Below are positions 46,137-58,310 of a stretch of 64,000 nucleotides of DNA, piece after piece. Every line of letters begins with the position of its first letter. The stretch's first letter is position 1. This DNA is from Plutella xylostella (taxonomy: Eukaryota > Arthropoda > Insecta > Lepidoptera > Plutellidae): the NCBI RefSeq assembly GCF_932276165.1, contig NC_063994.1:9052001-9116000 (forward strand). Reading direction: 5' to 3'. The notes beneath the pieces are model-generated. The model was given only the letters and a program-made list of their open reading frames with translations, had not been told where the DNA came from and did no database searches. The translations under genes and the position numbers were made by a program.

Positions 46137-49100
46137 ATGGGTATGTAAAGAACTTTGTATTCTATAACTATTCCTTGACTCTTAGTCCTTAAAACTAATA
46201 CCATATTGTTTATACACAGACGAAGAAAAAACGGAAACCCTGGATCTATCGAGGCGTGGATTAAAGAAAATAGAGAAAGCGACTGCCGAGGAATCAACGA
46301 CAGTTATTAATTTAATCCTCGATCAAAATGAATTACAACGTCTCGACAACCTGGACACATACAGCCGAGTCGAGAATGTAAGTTGCAGAAACATCAGTCG
46401 CAATTTCTATTCATCAATCGTGATATCATGATCTCATGAATTGTAAATAAACGGTTTTCCATTGCCACTACTCCCACTCACTCACGAATGTTTTATTAAG
46501 TATTATTGATGTTATGAGCATGTCAGAACACTTGGTACACAAAGACTAAAACAGATAACTGCCTGAGAAATTACTTGCTTTTAAATTGTGATTTATATAC
46601 CTATAATTTGTTTTATTTATAAACTTACAGTTGTCAATCTGCAATAACTTCCTTCTCCGCATGCACGGAGTGTCCCGGATGACAAACATCAGAGTCCTCG
46701 CCCTGAACAATAATGGGATCCTACAAATTGAGGGATTGAAGGACTTGATCTACTTAAAAGTATTAAAACTAGCTGGTAAGACCTCTTTATTGTTATCGAA
46801 AATAATGGCTTTAAAAAATAAAGGTCTACGGTGGATTGTTTTCCTCCTTTGCTGTTGCGAGCATAATTTACAAAGTCTATAACCATGCCAGTTTTTTAGA
46901 CAGTCAGGGTTAACTGTGGGTCACTTTATTAATTTTAATTAAGATACTGAAGTCATTGAAATATAATAGGCCTATTTTGGCTATTTACTCTTGATGTAAG
47001 TACTTGAACAAATACATAAAAAGTCACATACTCTGGCAAAGTCACATTATTAATTTTAAGAAAAAGGAGCTTTTATAGCACCAAAAGTTATTCATAGGTT
47101 AGATTTTGTAGTTGCCAAAATGGGCCTATAATATTTCATCAACTATATTAAATTTTAATTTATACCAAAAGCTCAAAAGAACTGCTTATGGTCCCACGAC
47201 AGATTGCATGTTAGAACAATCAAAGAACAAAAAAATAAAAGCTAAAGCTTTTTGATACTTTAAATAGGTTTAAAATTGTTGTTGTGATATTATGAATGAA
47301 TGAATCTTATGAATTTTCACTTTTTGTAACAGATCGAAACTACTGTGTTCAAAGTTAACCATGTTGTACATTTTCAATACAGTCTATGAATTTGAGTGAG
47401 AGTTAGTTGACTCCTGTTTTTCTTTCAGGTAACAACATAAAGTCGATCGAGCACCTGAACAACAACATGCACATTGAGCACCTAGACTTGTCCAACAACC
47501 AGATCTCCTTCGTGGCCGACATCTCCTATATGAAGAGCTTAAAGGTTCATTTTTTTATTTTAAAATTTATTGCTGTACTTTTACAAGTCAAAGTTTTATA
47601 AGTTGAAAAAATTATAACTTGAAATGTTCTCTTCATAAAATCCACCTGTATATCTATTGTCTACACATTGCAAGTGTTTGGTTTGTGCTGCTGCATTGAA
47701 ATTTGCACAAAGGTTTGGCATTGGATAGGAGAATTAGGCTTCTACAAATAAAATAAATGCAGTTTCAATTTTATTTTGTAAAAAGGGTGAAAAAAATGTA
47801 CTGTAACTAGTGGTAAATCCTTAATCTTTTCCTTCTGACCTTATTCAACTAAGACCAATTAAGTAATTTACATTATTATTCCAGAATCTAAACCTAGAGC
47901 GCAACCGCATAGCCGACCTGCGGCAGTGCGACCGCTACCTGCCGCCCGCGCTCGCGCAGCTCGGGCTCGCCCACAACAACATACAGGACCTGAACGAAGT
48001 GTCCCACCTTGTGCACTTGACCCAGCTCGAGGGGCTGACCGTGCAGGGCAACCCGTGTGTGAGCATGAGCGGGAAGGATAAAGTGTATCCTTTTGTGTAA
48101 TTGTAACCAATATAATCTGATGTGCAGATCTGGGGGCACTGCCATGGTTAAGAATAAAATAAATAAATAACAAATGTGTTGAATGGAGACGGGAAATCTT
48201 GCTGTAGGAAGAAATGACTAGTTATACAAGATTGGAGTTTTTATGTGGTACCTCAGAGGTATTCGATTATATTCTGAGAGGGGGCGGATTCCAGCACGTG
48301 GCTCTCTCGAACTTTGGGACTGGAACCTTTGTACATATCCCCGTAATTTCAGGTCAGCCAGCCTAGTTCCGAGTAACTTCAGAGGTAATAAGTAGCCTAT
48401 GTCACTCCTATCTGTACGCCAGAGACGAATAATTTGGTCTAGCTCAGGGGCGCAACTTGATAGAACTGAAGATCGACTTACTAATGAAACCCTGTATAAT
48501 CTATGAACTATATAAGTGCTTTGTCTAAACAACATAGTTCAGTAAAAAACGTTGCTTTGATCTACGAGTTCGCGACCTCCCGTCTTGCCGTACGTATGTC
48601 CGTTTAAATGTGAAATAAAGGCAAACTTACATAATATACACATTTGCAATAATAATCTTAGTAGATAGGTACATTATGTATTTTCCTTGACTAGCACACA
48701 GAGGTTTCGACTACCGGCCATTTGTTCTGAACTGGATCATGAGCGTCAAGTCTATTGATGGATTCGGCGTCAGCGCCATTGAAAGGTAATTTCATTTCAT
48801 AATACTCGGATCGATTAAGATCTTGTACACCTTGAATGCAATAAATATTTCGATTTTGATCTCCGGGTCTCTCCCAGAAGTCATAAGTAACCTAGGTCGT
48901 CTACTGGCTTTCTAACGTGAGCTTGGTTTGCTTAATAGCTAGTCACCCTTGTGTTTCGCGCATAATGGCCCTGTTTAGAGGCTATATGCGGAAAATTTGC
49001 TCTCTACGATAGATAGAATAGGTACTATGGCAAAATAACTTCGAAATTGATGCAGTCGTTTTTCAACACAAACATACAAGGAAATGCCTCTACTCGTATG

Positions 49101-52100
49101 TATATGCACATAGATTACTTGTATACAGCAAAATTACTGAAATAATTAGTTGATCCTTTCGGGAATTTATAAAACCAAAGATAAAAAAATGCTCTTTGAT
49201 ACTTACTTCTTCGTAACTAAGAAAGCTCTTTAAAAGCATCAAGAAAGTCCCTGTATCTTTTTATAATAAACTAGACATTTAACAGTTATTACGGTAACCG
49301 TTGCATGTTAATGTGAAGTGATTAAAATATAATCACCAGTTTGTCTAGCATACGCATTTTGTTATGGAGTATGGGTATTCAAGCATAACGCCCCTATAAA
49401 ATGCAAAACAGTAGCGATTACAATTCACTAGACCTTTAATTTCTTATCATTTTACGCACTTTAGCTTGGGTTTCCTGAATACCTTTGTCTGAATCGATTT
49501 TAACCCACTGACGGACACTGACTGCATTTGACTTCCTCCACACTTTAAGAAAAAAATCACAACGTCGAATGCAGTCTCCACTCTTTTTCTAATTATTTCA
49601 ACAACGGTCAATGCAGTCCTGTTTTACCTAGAGTTTGTATGAAGACCATCTTGTTGTGCTTTATTTGGCAGGATTTCAAAGTTATATGTGCACCCAAAGT
49701 ACCTTTTTTTCACACAGCAATAAGTTTTCATACAGAAAAAAGTGTGCACTCACACGCACATAACGGTCACCGACGTCGTGTTTTTCTTACTGCGCCTAGG
49801 CAGTGTGCCGGCATGTGCACCAGCAAACCATCACTCAACTCCCATACAAAAATGTTGTGCGTTTTTATGAGTTTCACCGATAATCTAGTGTCCATCAATG
49901 TGTTAAGTTTTCAAGTGTTTAGTAGTTTAGTTCATAGAGTGTGTTAAAGAATGCAAAATAGATTACCTATCTATCCAGGAAAACACAGATCAAAACACAA
50001 ACAATCGTTTCTCATTTTATTTTGCCTTTTCGGCTGTACTTTTGGCCTCGCTCCAGCTTAGTCCAGCAGCTCACAGTTCGCTTTCGACGTTTCGGCGCCA
50101 TGTTCCCCTCTGGCTGTTCATGACCCTCACCTCTGGGGTGACATAGGACTGCAACGTGCATGCTTAGCGCTGCCTTTAAATTCCTATTACGTTTGTACCT
50201 ATATGTAGTAATACTAGTACCTATAACGCATTACAACTCTGTGTATTTTTTTTCTTAATTGATAACGACTGTGTAGCATTAATACTAACCTTAGTGGTTA
50301 AAATATGCTAGTAAAATGTATTAGAAAACTAAGATTTATTATGATAAATAAAAAAAAAAACAACAACATTTATACCCTCCACTACAACCCCCACTTTCCC
50401 AACAGTTTAAAAGCGGAATGGCTGTACAGCCAGGGCAAGGGGCGGCACTTCCGAGCGGGCCAGCAGCGCGAGCTCGGCGCCTACCTCGCCGCCACCTGCC
50501 CGCTCACTGCCGAGTCACTGGATACTGAGGACCAGAGGAAACTGAGGCTTATACTCAGCAAGGTAAGGACTATGGACTTACTAATCTAATCCACTGATGG
50601 TTATCTGCCCAGCTGGATAAGAGGATTGGCGGGAATTGAGACTTATTCTTAGCACTGTAAGGATTAACGAATGCCTGTTCACTAATGATTAGCTGGATAA
50701 GAGGACCAGGGGAAGCTTCCACTGATAATTAGCTGCCTAGATAAGGGGATCACAGGAAACTGAGGCTTATACTGAGCAAGGTAAGGCCTACCTCGCCGCC
50801 ACCTGCCCGCTGACTGCTGAGTCACTGGACACAGAGGACCAGAGGAAACTGAGGCTTATTCTTAGCAAGGTAAGGATTATTTGCGTGACTGTTAAAGATG
50901 GATGACTTGTTATTACTATGGACAAACGATGATTAGCTGCATAAGGGGATCACTGGAAACTGAGGCTTATACTTAGGTAGCAAGGTAAGGACTATCGCAT
51001 GCCTGTCCATATCCACTGATGATTAGTTGGATAAGAGGAACTTAGGCTGATACTGAGCAAGGTAAGGACTACCTCGCCGCCACCTGCCCGCTGACTGCCG
51101 AGTCACTCGACACGGAGGACCAGAGGAAACTGAGGCTTATACTGAGCAAGGTAAGGACTATGGACTATGTCTGTCTAATGATATTCCTGCATGCCTGGCT
51201 ACTGATGATTAGCTGGATAAGAGGACCAGAGGAAGCTGAGGCTCATACTGAGCAAGGTAAGGACTATTGAGGCTCATAATGAGCCAGGTAAAGACTAACT
51301 GCCTGGCCAGTGATAGTTAGGTGCCTAGAGGGGGATCAGTGGAAACTAAATGTTATTTTCAGCAAGGTAAGGGCATGTTTAGGGTGAAACGAGTCTGTGA
51401 AAACGTTTCACTCTTCCACAAGTATATTAATATGTTTTATCTGAACACTGAACGCGCCCCTACAAGTATTTTAATGTTTCATACCTTGACGCCAAAACTG
51501 TACCAAAGCTAACTAACCTATGTATGTCTAGCTATCTCCCAAGAATGGTCACAAATAGCCACAATACGCTGTCCTCAGCCTTGCGGCTGTCAAACGGACT
51601 GGACGGCATCCCTCGTTATGCTATGCTAACATTCATATCTAAAGAAACCTTGAATCTCTTCCTCTTTCTTACAATTTTAAAAACATGTTACAGTAAATTA
51701 TTCTCGTGTATTTGATGATTTATTATTATTATTCCAGGCGCAGCACCATCAACAGCAGTTGAAGGAGCACACCCCCAGTCCCGTCAAGTCTAAATTGCAG
51801 TCGCCGAGGATGCAATGTATGTTGTTATACATTTGGAATCATACGAAAAAAATATATTTAGTGCCGTCTTCGTCAATAGCCGCAAAGTCTGGTGTGGCTA
51901 GGTAGAAACTAGCTTGCTGTCTTAGCTTGAAGAGCTACTTACTTATTTATTTCACACAATATACTTTCACTGCTGGACATAGGTCTCTCCCAAGGAGCGC
52001 CACAACACTCGGTCCTCGGCCTTCCTCATTTAAAAACTATTCAACGCACACAAAAAAAAAAACATTCATTTGATTACATTGCCGTCGCTCTGCCTGTCAG

Positions 52101-55100
52101 CTAAACTTTGAATACTTATTTATTATTACTCTATTGTCCCCTAGCCCGCATAACCCCCCGCCACATGGGCCGCTCGCCCGACCGCATGTCGTCATCCTAC
52201 CACTCGCCAGTGACGTCATCTGACGCACGCCCCGTGACGTCAGACCGAGTGACGTCAGACCTGCACCGAGTGACGTCAGCCAGCGCCATGACGCAGAGCT
52301 GTGACGCCGCCGCGTTCGCTGATACTGCGTTCAGTGAGAAACGGGATAGAGGTATGTATGTGTTTGTACAGTTAATGGTATGGAGATGCTGGAGGTGTTG
52401 GAGCATCTCCATGCAAAGGGAGGATCCTCCGACCAGGCCGGGTGGTGTGGCCTGGCGGGCAGCTGCCCAACGGTTAGCGTTGGGGATTTCTATATATTGC
52501 AGAGTAGGTGAGAAACTTCGAATGCGCGATGTAGGATTTTCATAGTAATTTGCGTAGTTCCCATACATCTTCTCTGTATTGCGTTCCGAGCGCCATCTGT
52601 TGATCTTCGTCTGAACTAGTGGCTAGGAGTCCGCCACAATGGTATCGATTCTGAAGGGCGCACTTCCTAATTTTAAAATTAGCTAGAATCTCTAAATTTA
52701 ATTGACAGCACTAATTTTTGGTATTCTGAAGGCAACGATTTTAACGGCCAACTAAGGGTGGGTTGCACCATTTAACTTTAACTATTACAAACGTCAAATC
52801 CCTTGACGAGAGAGATCAATCTTCAAGAGATTTGACGTTTGTAATAGTTAAAGTTAAATGGTGCAACCCACCCTAAATCTAATAGGCTGATTTGACGTCT
52901 TTAAAATGAGTGTTCCCATACTTAGGACAAATACCAAATGATGGCAGCGAAAGTATAGATCATTATCGACCCATCACGTCTCCACTGCTGGGGCACGGGT
53001 CTCCTTCCATTGAAGGAAGGGTTTTTAGGCCTAGTCCACCACGCTAGCCTAGTGCAGGTTGGTGGACCCCAACACAAGCAAGCTTGTGCTGAGAGAGTTG
53101 TCGGGTCCCAACCCGACTGTCATGATTCGTTAGCCAATAATCGTCGATTGTCTATGCTTTCGTTTGTTTTAGTGGACCCCTAAAAAGAAGATTGATCAAT
53201 GCTAAAGATATGGTTCTAAAGTATTAAAACAAAATGTGTTGTAGTATAGCTTGAAACCAAAAAAATATAATTACACAATTTCATCCCATTCTAATTTAAC
53301 AAATATCTTTCCAGAAGCCCACACAACACCACAACAACAACAACAACAAATACCAACACATCAACCAAACAAGCCAGTGAACCAAAACTTAGAAGCTGCG
53401 TCCAAAATGGTCCCCGTACCAGAATCCCTCATGAGCCCTGACTACCAAGACCCCATCTATGACATTCAAAAACCTCGCGTATTACCTGGCGGTATGGTCT
53501 CTAATACCTCGTCAAGCAACAGCAGCATAGTCGAAGAGAAACGGCAGATAGTCCAACCGAATAGTATAAATAAGAACCATAAATCGTCGCCGAAGTTGAG
53601 CAAAAGTGCGACTTCTAGCCCGAAGTTAAGGTCTAAATTGGAGCAAAGGAAGAATAGCCTTACGCCGCGGGAGAATGGAAAGGTTAATGGGGTGGCTGAC
53701 AGGGTCGAAGAGAAGGAAAAAGGTGTGTAATATGTATTTATTTGAATAATATCCCTATCAGTAGTGTAAACTTGGGTGACGATAGTAGTTTTAGGTATAT
53801 CATATTTAGACACTATTTTTTTTTATAAGCTGACTAGGGAGTACTTAATTACAGTTAGGCAAGGTTCCCAAAATCATGTTTGTGGTGAATTATGAAATTT
53901 TGATTTCATTTTCGGGGATATAATATGCTGCACATGTAGGTTTCGGCTTAGTATACCCTTTTTGCAACATCCTGTAGAATAGAATATTGATTAAACAAAA
54001 CGCAAAAATAACAATTTTACTCTGTGGAATTTACACAATAGGCGGCCTTATCGCTAAGAGCGATATCTTCCAGGCAACATTTGGGTGTAGGAATGATTTG
54101 AAGAGTATATGAGGAAGGCGAACAAATATTGTAACATTCACATAGTTTTTATAATAAATACCTTATTGCATACATAAAATTTTGACATGTACAAAGTTAT
54201 CCCTTTTTTAACGTTTTATTGTTTCTATACAAAGGTACACAAAGGCGCACAGTCAAAGCCGAAGAGACGTCAGCGGCCATCACGATCCAGCGAATGTGGC
54301 GCGGCTACCGCAGCCGCAGCCTCAACAAGGACACGTTGCGGATATTACACGCCATCCAGGCGTGCCGCGCGAGGCAGCACATACAGTGAGTGTGAAACGT
54401 GATGCAATGAATTCGTTAAGTTAGTTTAAAGCAAACTTCGCTTTTAGCGTCTGACTTTACCGGTTACCGCTGTCGCAGCCTCAACAAGGACACGCTGAGG
54501 ATATTACACGCCATCCAGGCGTGTCGCGCGAGGCAGCACATACAGTGAGTGTGAAACGTGATGCAATAGATTCGTTAAGTTAGTTTAGTTAGTCGCAAAG
54601 TAGAAAGCAAAGTCGCTTTTCGCGTCTGTATTTACTTTTAGCCTCAACAAGGACACCCTGAGGATATTACACGCTATCCAGGCGTGCCGAGCGAGGCAGC
54701 ACATACAGTGAGTGTGAAACGTGATGAAATGAATTCGACGTAATCGTGACTAAATAATTATCTAGGCTCGATAGTTTAAAGTAGTCACTTTTCGCGTTAA
54801 ACTGGCTACTGCAGCCGCAGCCTCAACAAGGACACGTTGAGGATATTTCATGCGATCCAGGCGTGCCGCGCGAGGCAACACATACAGTGAGTTGAGTGTG
54901 AAACGTGATGAAATGAATGTGACGAAACCATGACTAGACCGCACAGTTTTCAATTTTCGCGTCTGTCTTTACCTTTAGTCTAAACAAGAATATGCTGCGG
55001 ATACTGCACGTGATCCAGACGTGCTGCACCAGGCGACACATACAGTGAGTGGAGTGTGAAACGTGATGAATTGGATTTTACTTAATATTCACTATGTAGT

Positions 55101-57598
55101 GTAAATAAATTTGGATTTTCGCGTTTCATTACCCCTCTTTCCTTCCCAGGCGGTTAACGTGCGACATGGAGGCGACCAAAGCGGCGCTGGACAGCGAGCG
55201 CAAGATTCAGCAGCTGCAGATGCAGGCCATCAACGCGCTGTGGAAGAAAGTCTCCACTATTCAGGGTAAGTCTTAGTTTTATTTGTTTGGGAAACAAACA
55301 GCTTAGAATTATGGTAAGCAATATAAAGATTTATTTGAACACTAGTAAGTCTGGCTTGAAAAGCCTATAACGCGCACAGATAAAGAAAATGAATGAAAAT
55401 GGCGACGGGCTCTGTCAACACTCTTTTTAGATATATTTTTTGTATTTTAGTAGGTCGGTAAATATATCTTCCATACTTCCAATATTTATGGAACGCCTTT
55501 TTCCTACTGTTTCTTTAACTGCGTGCGTTTGAAAATAGATTGGCACCCTTATTTCAACGATTTAGCGATTTGTTTATTTATAGATTTTTTACAGGAAACG
55601 TTTTAAATTTGTTCGCAGATTCACAAAAGAAGTCTTCGGAATGTGATGACAACACGGAGGTGTTGAAACAGCTGACGGAGACTTGCTTCAACCTTCAGAG
55701 CCAGGTAACACTACCATTTAATTAATATTTAAATAAGGAACGCTTCTGTCGATCACTGCTGAGCTGGTGCCTTGTTGACGCTCTGGATAGCAACCATTCT
55801 GTGGTCTACTTGCTGTAACGTTGTTATCGATGTAGCTGATATATTATGTATGTTTCTTTTCTGAACCATCTTTAAAAATGATAATTTTTAATGGTTAGCA
55901 CGTTTTGTACTATATAAGAATTCACTCGCAAAAAATAAACATTTTCCATAGAAACTAATTTGGTCACGTGACTTTTTACTATGAGAATGTTTTTTTTTTC
56001 GCGAATTTTGAAATTCTGCTTTCATTTTGCAACAACCTGTATACCAGCTTACGTTTGTTAGTTTATAAGTAATGAAAATTTGTTTGAATGTGCTGTGCTG
56101 TTCTTTGGTGTCAAATAAATATATTCTATTCTAATTAATTAAGTCGGGCTATCACTTCGGGGTCACCACATAACATCATCCCTACATAACTACAACCCCC
56201 ATATCCCCTACAGGTGGTAGAGCTACAGGGCTGCATGCAGCAGGTATTACGAGCGGTGTCCAGAAGCAGCGCCACGCCCGTCGCCACGCAGACGGATATA
56301 TGCGCCGTTGTTACGCCACAGGTTAGTAATTAGTATAATTTTATATTAATAACAAAACGGTAGCCTATAAATAGTCTGCCGCTATGTGAGGAGATCCAGA
56401 GTGGAGGTTTCTAAAATCTCCACGCCACTAAGGTTGGTTGGAGATATCACACTACACAAGCATAATATATAACACAGCGCCCCTAAATAGTATAGTAACT
56501 AGGTGGTAGAGCTACAAGGCTGCATGCAGCAAGTGTTGCGAGCGGTGTCCAGAAGCAGCGCCACGCCCGTCGCCACGCAGACGGATATATGTGCCGTTAT
56601 TACTCCTCAGGTTAGCTATTGTAGAAATAAACACGACAGCCTGGAAATTGACTGACTTTGAGGACCTCTAAACTGAACGGTTATTATTGCAATAATCTCG
56701 CTAATTATATAGGTATTATTTTTATAATTTGTTAACATTGAATTTGTAATGTTTGTAATCTAATTATTGTGTTATATGCTTCTTGAGGTATTTTAAATAA
56801 TCTTGTGTGAAATGCCTTATTTGTATTATGTGAGATTATTTTGTTGTTTATAATAATAATAAATTAGATATGTACAATTTGAAAACTACAAGAATATACA
56901 TTTCTAAAATATGTTTATTTTATATATGTTATTATGACCCAGGAGGACCGCTGCACGTGGCTGAAGCGTCCCCAATCTCTGCCTCTCGCCACCTCGACCG
57001 TGCCCGCGCCGCCGCCACTGCACGATATGCAACACAAAACGTAAGTACATATACATAAGTCAATATCTGTATCTGCCCAAAGATTGCCTGAAAGAGATAT
57101 TGCTTTTACCCATATCATATAATTATGTTTGTGTGCAAAAAATAATTATCTATCTATCACATATGTTTAAGTGCAATAAAGAATTATCTATCTATTTATC
57201 TATGACTTGTGTGGTTTATTTCTGTCAGCAGTAGTCAGCATTGAGACCCGTTTCTATGAATCATTAGCGCAATGCTATCAGTATGTCTGTAGAATCAGGG
57301 GCGGTAACTCTATATGACGAAAAACAAAGTTACACGAGCCACGACTCTATTTCGTCGTATTAAACGTGCTGTATAGAGTAACCCTCCAGCATACTATACT
57401 GTTATGATTATGCCAATTAACCTAATAATGTATGTATTTTATTACAGCGAACCACTAGACCTCGATACGGCAGACGTCGAGCGAACAGAATCGAACATCG
57501 AAGAGATACAGACAGACCAAAGTGAACAAGAAAAACTCGAGCCAACAGAACAAAACACAATATCGGAACACAAAGATACCAATGTCACAACCGACTGA
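46137..57598 (+). CDS. CEP97: Centrosomal protein CEP97 (LRR + IQ motif), 16 core exons plus duplicated exons
   Basis: Core exons: 46137-46140, 46220-46377, 46631-46775, 47429-47544, 47885-48084, 48702-48785, 50406-50562, 51738-51816, 52145-52351, 53315-53722, 54235-54385, 55150-55265, 55619-55704, 56214-56321, 56943-57040 and 57448-57598 (TGA). They join in frame to 755 residues (human about 865). Exons 2-5 encode leucine-rich repeats (IEHLDLSNNQI, LAHNNIQDLNEV), exon 6 the LRR cap GFDYRPFVLNWI, and exons 6-7 the strongly diagnostic SLKAEWLYSQGKGRHF. Exon 10 is low-complexity with a short poly-Gln. Exon 11 has the calmodulin-binding IQ motif AAITIQRMWRGYRSR; exons 12-14 are helical, probably coiled coil. 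In the known family CEP97 works with CP110 to cap centrioles and restrain cilium formation. The donor of exon 5 (AAAGT|GTATCC) is the least certain join. Extra exon copies after exons 11 and 14 are listed separately. Confidence 0.9.
48218..48535. repeat. Repeat fragment in CEP97 intron 5
   Basis: Shares ATATGTACAAAGGTTCCA with 2008-2026 and neighbouring blocks. Minus-strand ORF of 105 codons is not similar to a family I know. Treated as a transposon fragment. Confidence 0.35.
48786..50405 (+). other. CEP97: CEP97 intron 6, nothing clear in it
   Basis: AT-rich, no coding exon joined; 49550-49950 has a weak ORF that does not fit the CEP97 phase. No recognised repeat. Confidence 0.4.
50563..51372 (+). 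repeat. CEP97: Array of partial copies of CEP97 exon 7 with its splice donor
   Basis: The intron after exon 7 contains at least six copies of the exon 7 3' end followed by a GTAAGG-like donor: near 50640-50672, 50745-50784, 50785-50871, 50945-50984, 51030-51151 (two joined) and 51222-51262, with decayed traces to 51372. Two longer copies (about 50786-50871 and 51067-51151) keep the reading YLAATCPLTAESLDTEDQRK. None has a proper acceptor in front, so they look like duplication debris rather than usable exons. Confidence 0.65.
52208..52291 (+). promoter_or_regulatory. Four TGACGTCA palindromes inside CEP97 exon 9
   Basis: TGACGTCA, the consensus CRE/ATF site, occurs four times within about 80 bases of coding sequence, giving the repeated peptide VTSD/VTSA. 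It may be a simple intragenic repeat; a regulatory role is only a possibility. Confidence 0.4.
52752..52876. repeat. MITE with 50-bp inverted arms in CEP97 intron 9
   Basis: TAAGGGTGGGTTGCACCATT and its complement AATGGTGCAACCCACCCTA, with TTTAACTTTAACTATTACAA arms continuing inward to AACGTCAAATC. Confidence 0.85.
52970..53140 (+). repeat. Fragment of a common lepidopteran LINE 3' region
   Basis: Contains CTCCACTGCTGGGGCACGGG and TAGTCCACCACGCTAGCC blocks that I know from many lepidopteran repeats. Similar small fragments are at 51965-52030 (CTGCTGGACATAGGTCTCTC) and 43685-43725. Confidence 0.5.
53850..53977. repeat. MITE right-end fragment (same family as 873-1004)
   Basis: Ends with GGTTTCGGCTTAGTATACCC and TTTTTGCAACATCCTGT; the left end is decayed. 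Confidence 0.6.
54479..55044 (+). repeat. CEP97: Four tandem copies of a 66-bp CEP97 exon (cassette exons 11b-11e)
   Basis: Copies at 54479-54544, 54642-54707, 54821-54886 and 54979-55044 repeat the last 66 bases of the IQ exon (54320-54385). Each is exactly 66 bp, starts in phase 2 after an AG, ends before GTGAGT and has no stop, so each would add 22 residues of the type LNKDTLRILHAIQACRARQ without changing frame. Copies b-d differ from exon 11 mainly at silent sites; copy e is diverged (LNKNMLRILHVIQTC). Introns between copies are also similar, each holding TTCGCGT- or TAGCGT-like words, so the repeating unit is about 160-180 bp of exon plus intron. Whether they are spliced in cannot be seen from DNA. 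Confidence 0.8.
56503..56610 (+). repeat. CEP97: Duplicate of CEP97 exon 14
   Basis: This 108-bp segment repeats 56214-56321 with only a handful of changes, almost all silent; the translations differ at one residue (ICAVVTPQ versus ICAVITPQ). It has acceptor AACTAG, donor GTTAGC and phase 0 at both ends. It could be included with exon 14 (adding 36 residues) or used instead of it. The polypyrimidine tract is weaker than that of exon 14. Confidence 0.75.
57065..57180 (+). repeat. 3'-tail repeat of the GGTTGCCTG family
   Basis: AAAGATTGCCTGAAAGAGATATTGC and a TATCTATC tail; matches at 11215-11260, 12160-12205 and, in reverse, 54036-54095 (ATAGGCGGCCTTATCGCTAAG). A common lepidopteran retroelement tail. 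Confidence 0.6.
57298..57386. repeat. MITE, related to 7969-8110
   Basis: GGGGCGGTAACTCTATATGA at the left and TATAGAGTAACCCTCC at the right are inverted repeats; it lies in the last CEP97 intron. Confidence 0.6.
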
Positions 57599-57860
57599 TG
57601 CCCCAAACCCTTAGCCCCATAGAATTAAGGTTCAATGTAGGTAAGTACCGCTAAAGCTGAATTATTTACAGTTAATTAGTTACTGTGTTGCAGTGTTGTA
57701 AATTTTATTCGCCTCTCACACGGACTTATGAAGGGTTAAGCGTGTAAGAGAGGCGCATATACAGGGTGCGATTTTATCAATGTACCCGTCATACTTAGCT
57801 ACTTCAGACCGAACTCGGAAAATTTCACAAATAAAAACAAATGTGGCATACATTCATAAT
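57599..57860 (+). other. CEP97: CEP97 3' UTR and hairpin
   Basis: From the stop codon to the next LINE. It holds an imperfect inverted repeat (CGCCTCTCACACG near 57709 and its partner CGTGTAAGAGAGGCG near 57739), a polyadenylation signal AATAAA at 57830-57835, and a start of the ACAGGGTG type at 57770 that resembles the end of a lepidopteran short repeat. Confidence 0.45.
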
Positions 57861-58310
57861 AATAATAATAATAATATGTTTATTCATAAAAGAAGCTTAT
57901 TACTAATTACATTATGCCTCTGTGCCTGAACTAGGCCAAAGACCTGTATTTCAGGCATCAGCGCTCTTTTATCAGAGAGTTCATTTAAGGAAAGCTATAC
58001 ATTGCAGAAGTATCACGTTTTAAAACATTATAATACTTATATTGAGAAACTTTAGAGTTAATTTACAAAAGAAAACATACATACTTAGGAAGCGGATACA
58101 AAATATAAATTTTACAAAGATTATGTGCAACATAATTAACAGACTATAGTAATATACTAGTGGATTTCAAGTATTTTTTAATTAAAACTATGTTAAATTA
58201 ATTACAATTACAGTTACAATTAATCAATTAAGTACTTGATTAAGATCAAGTGTTTTAACTAATTAGTTGAATTATTTTTAATTTAGACATAAAGATAAAT
58301 AAAAAACGGT

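Noticed and set aside
47868..48173. Minus-strand Ala/Gly/Arg-rich ORF
   Set aside because: Antisense to CEP97 exon 5, a GC-rich exon.
50785..51151. Extra functional CEP97 exons in intron 7
   Set aside because: The copies keep frame and donors but have no acceptor or polypyrimidine tract in front, so use as exons is unlikely.
50786..55044. CRISPR-like array
   Set aside because: The repeats are exon copies with splice sites and similar, not unique, spacers, in an animal genome.
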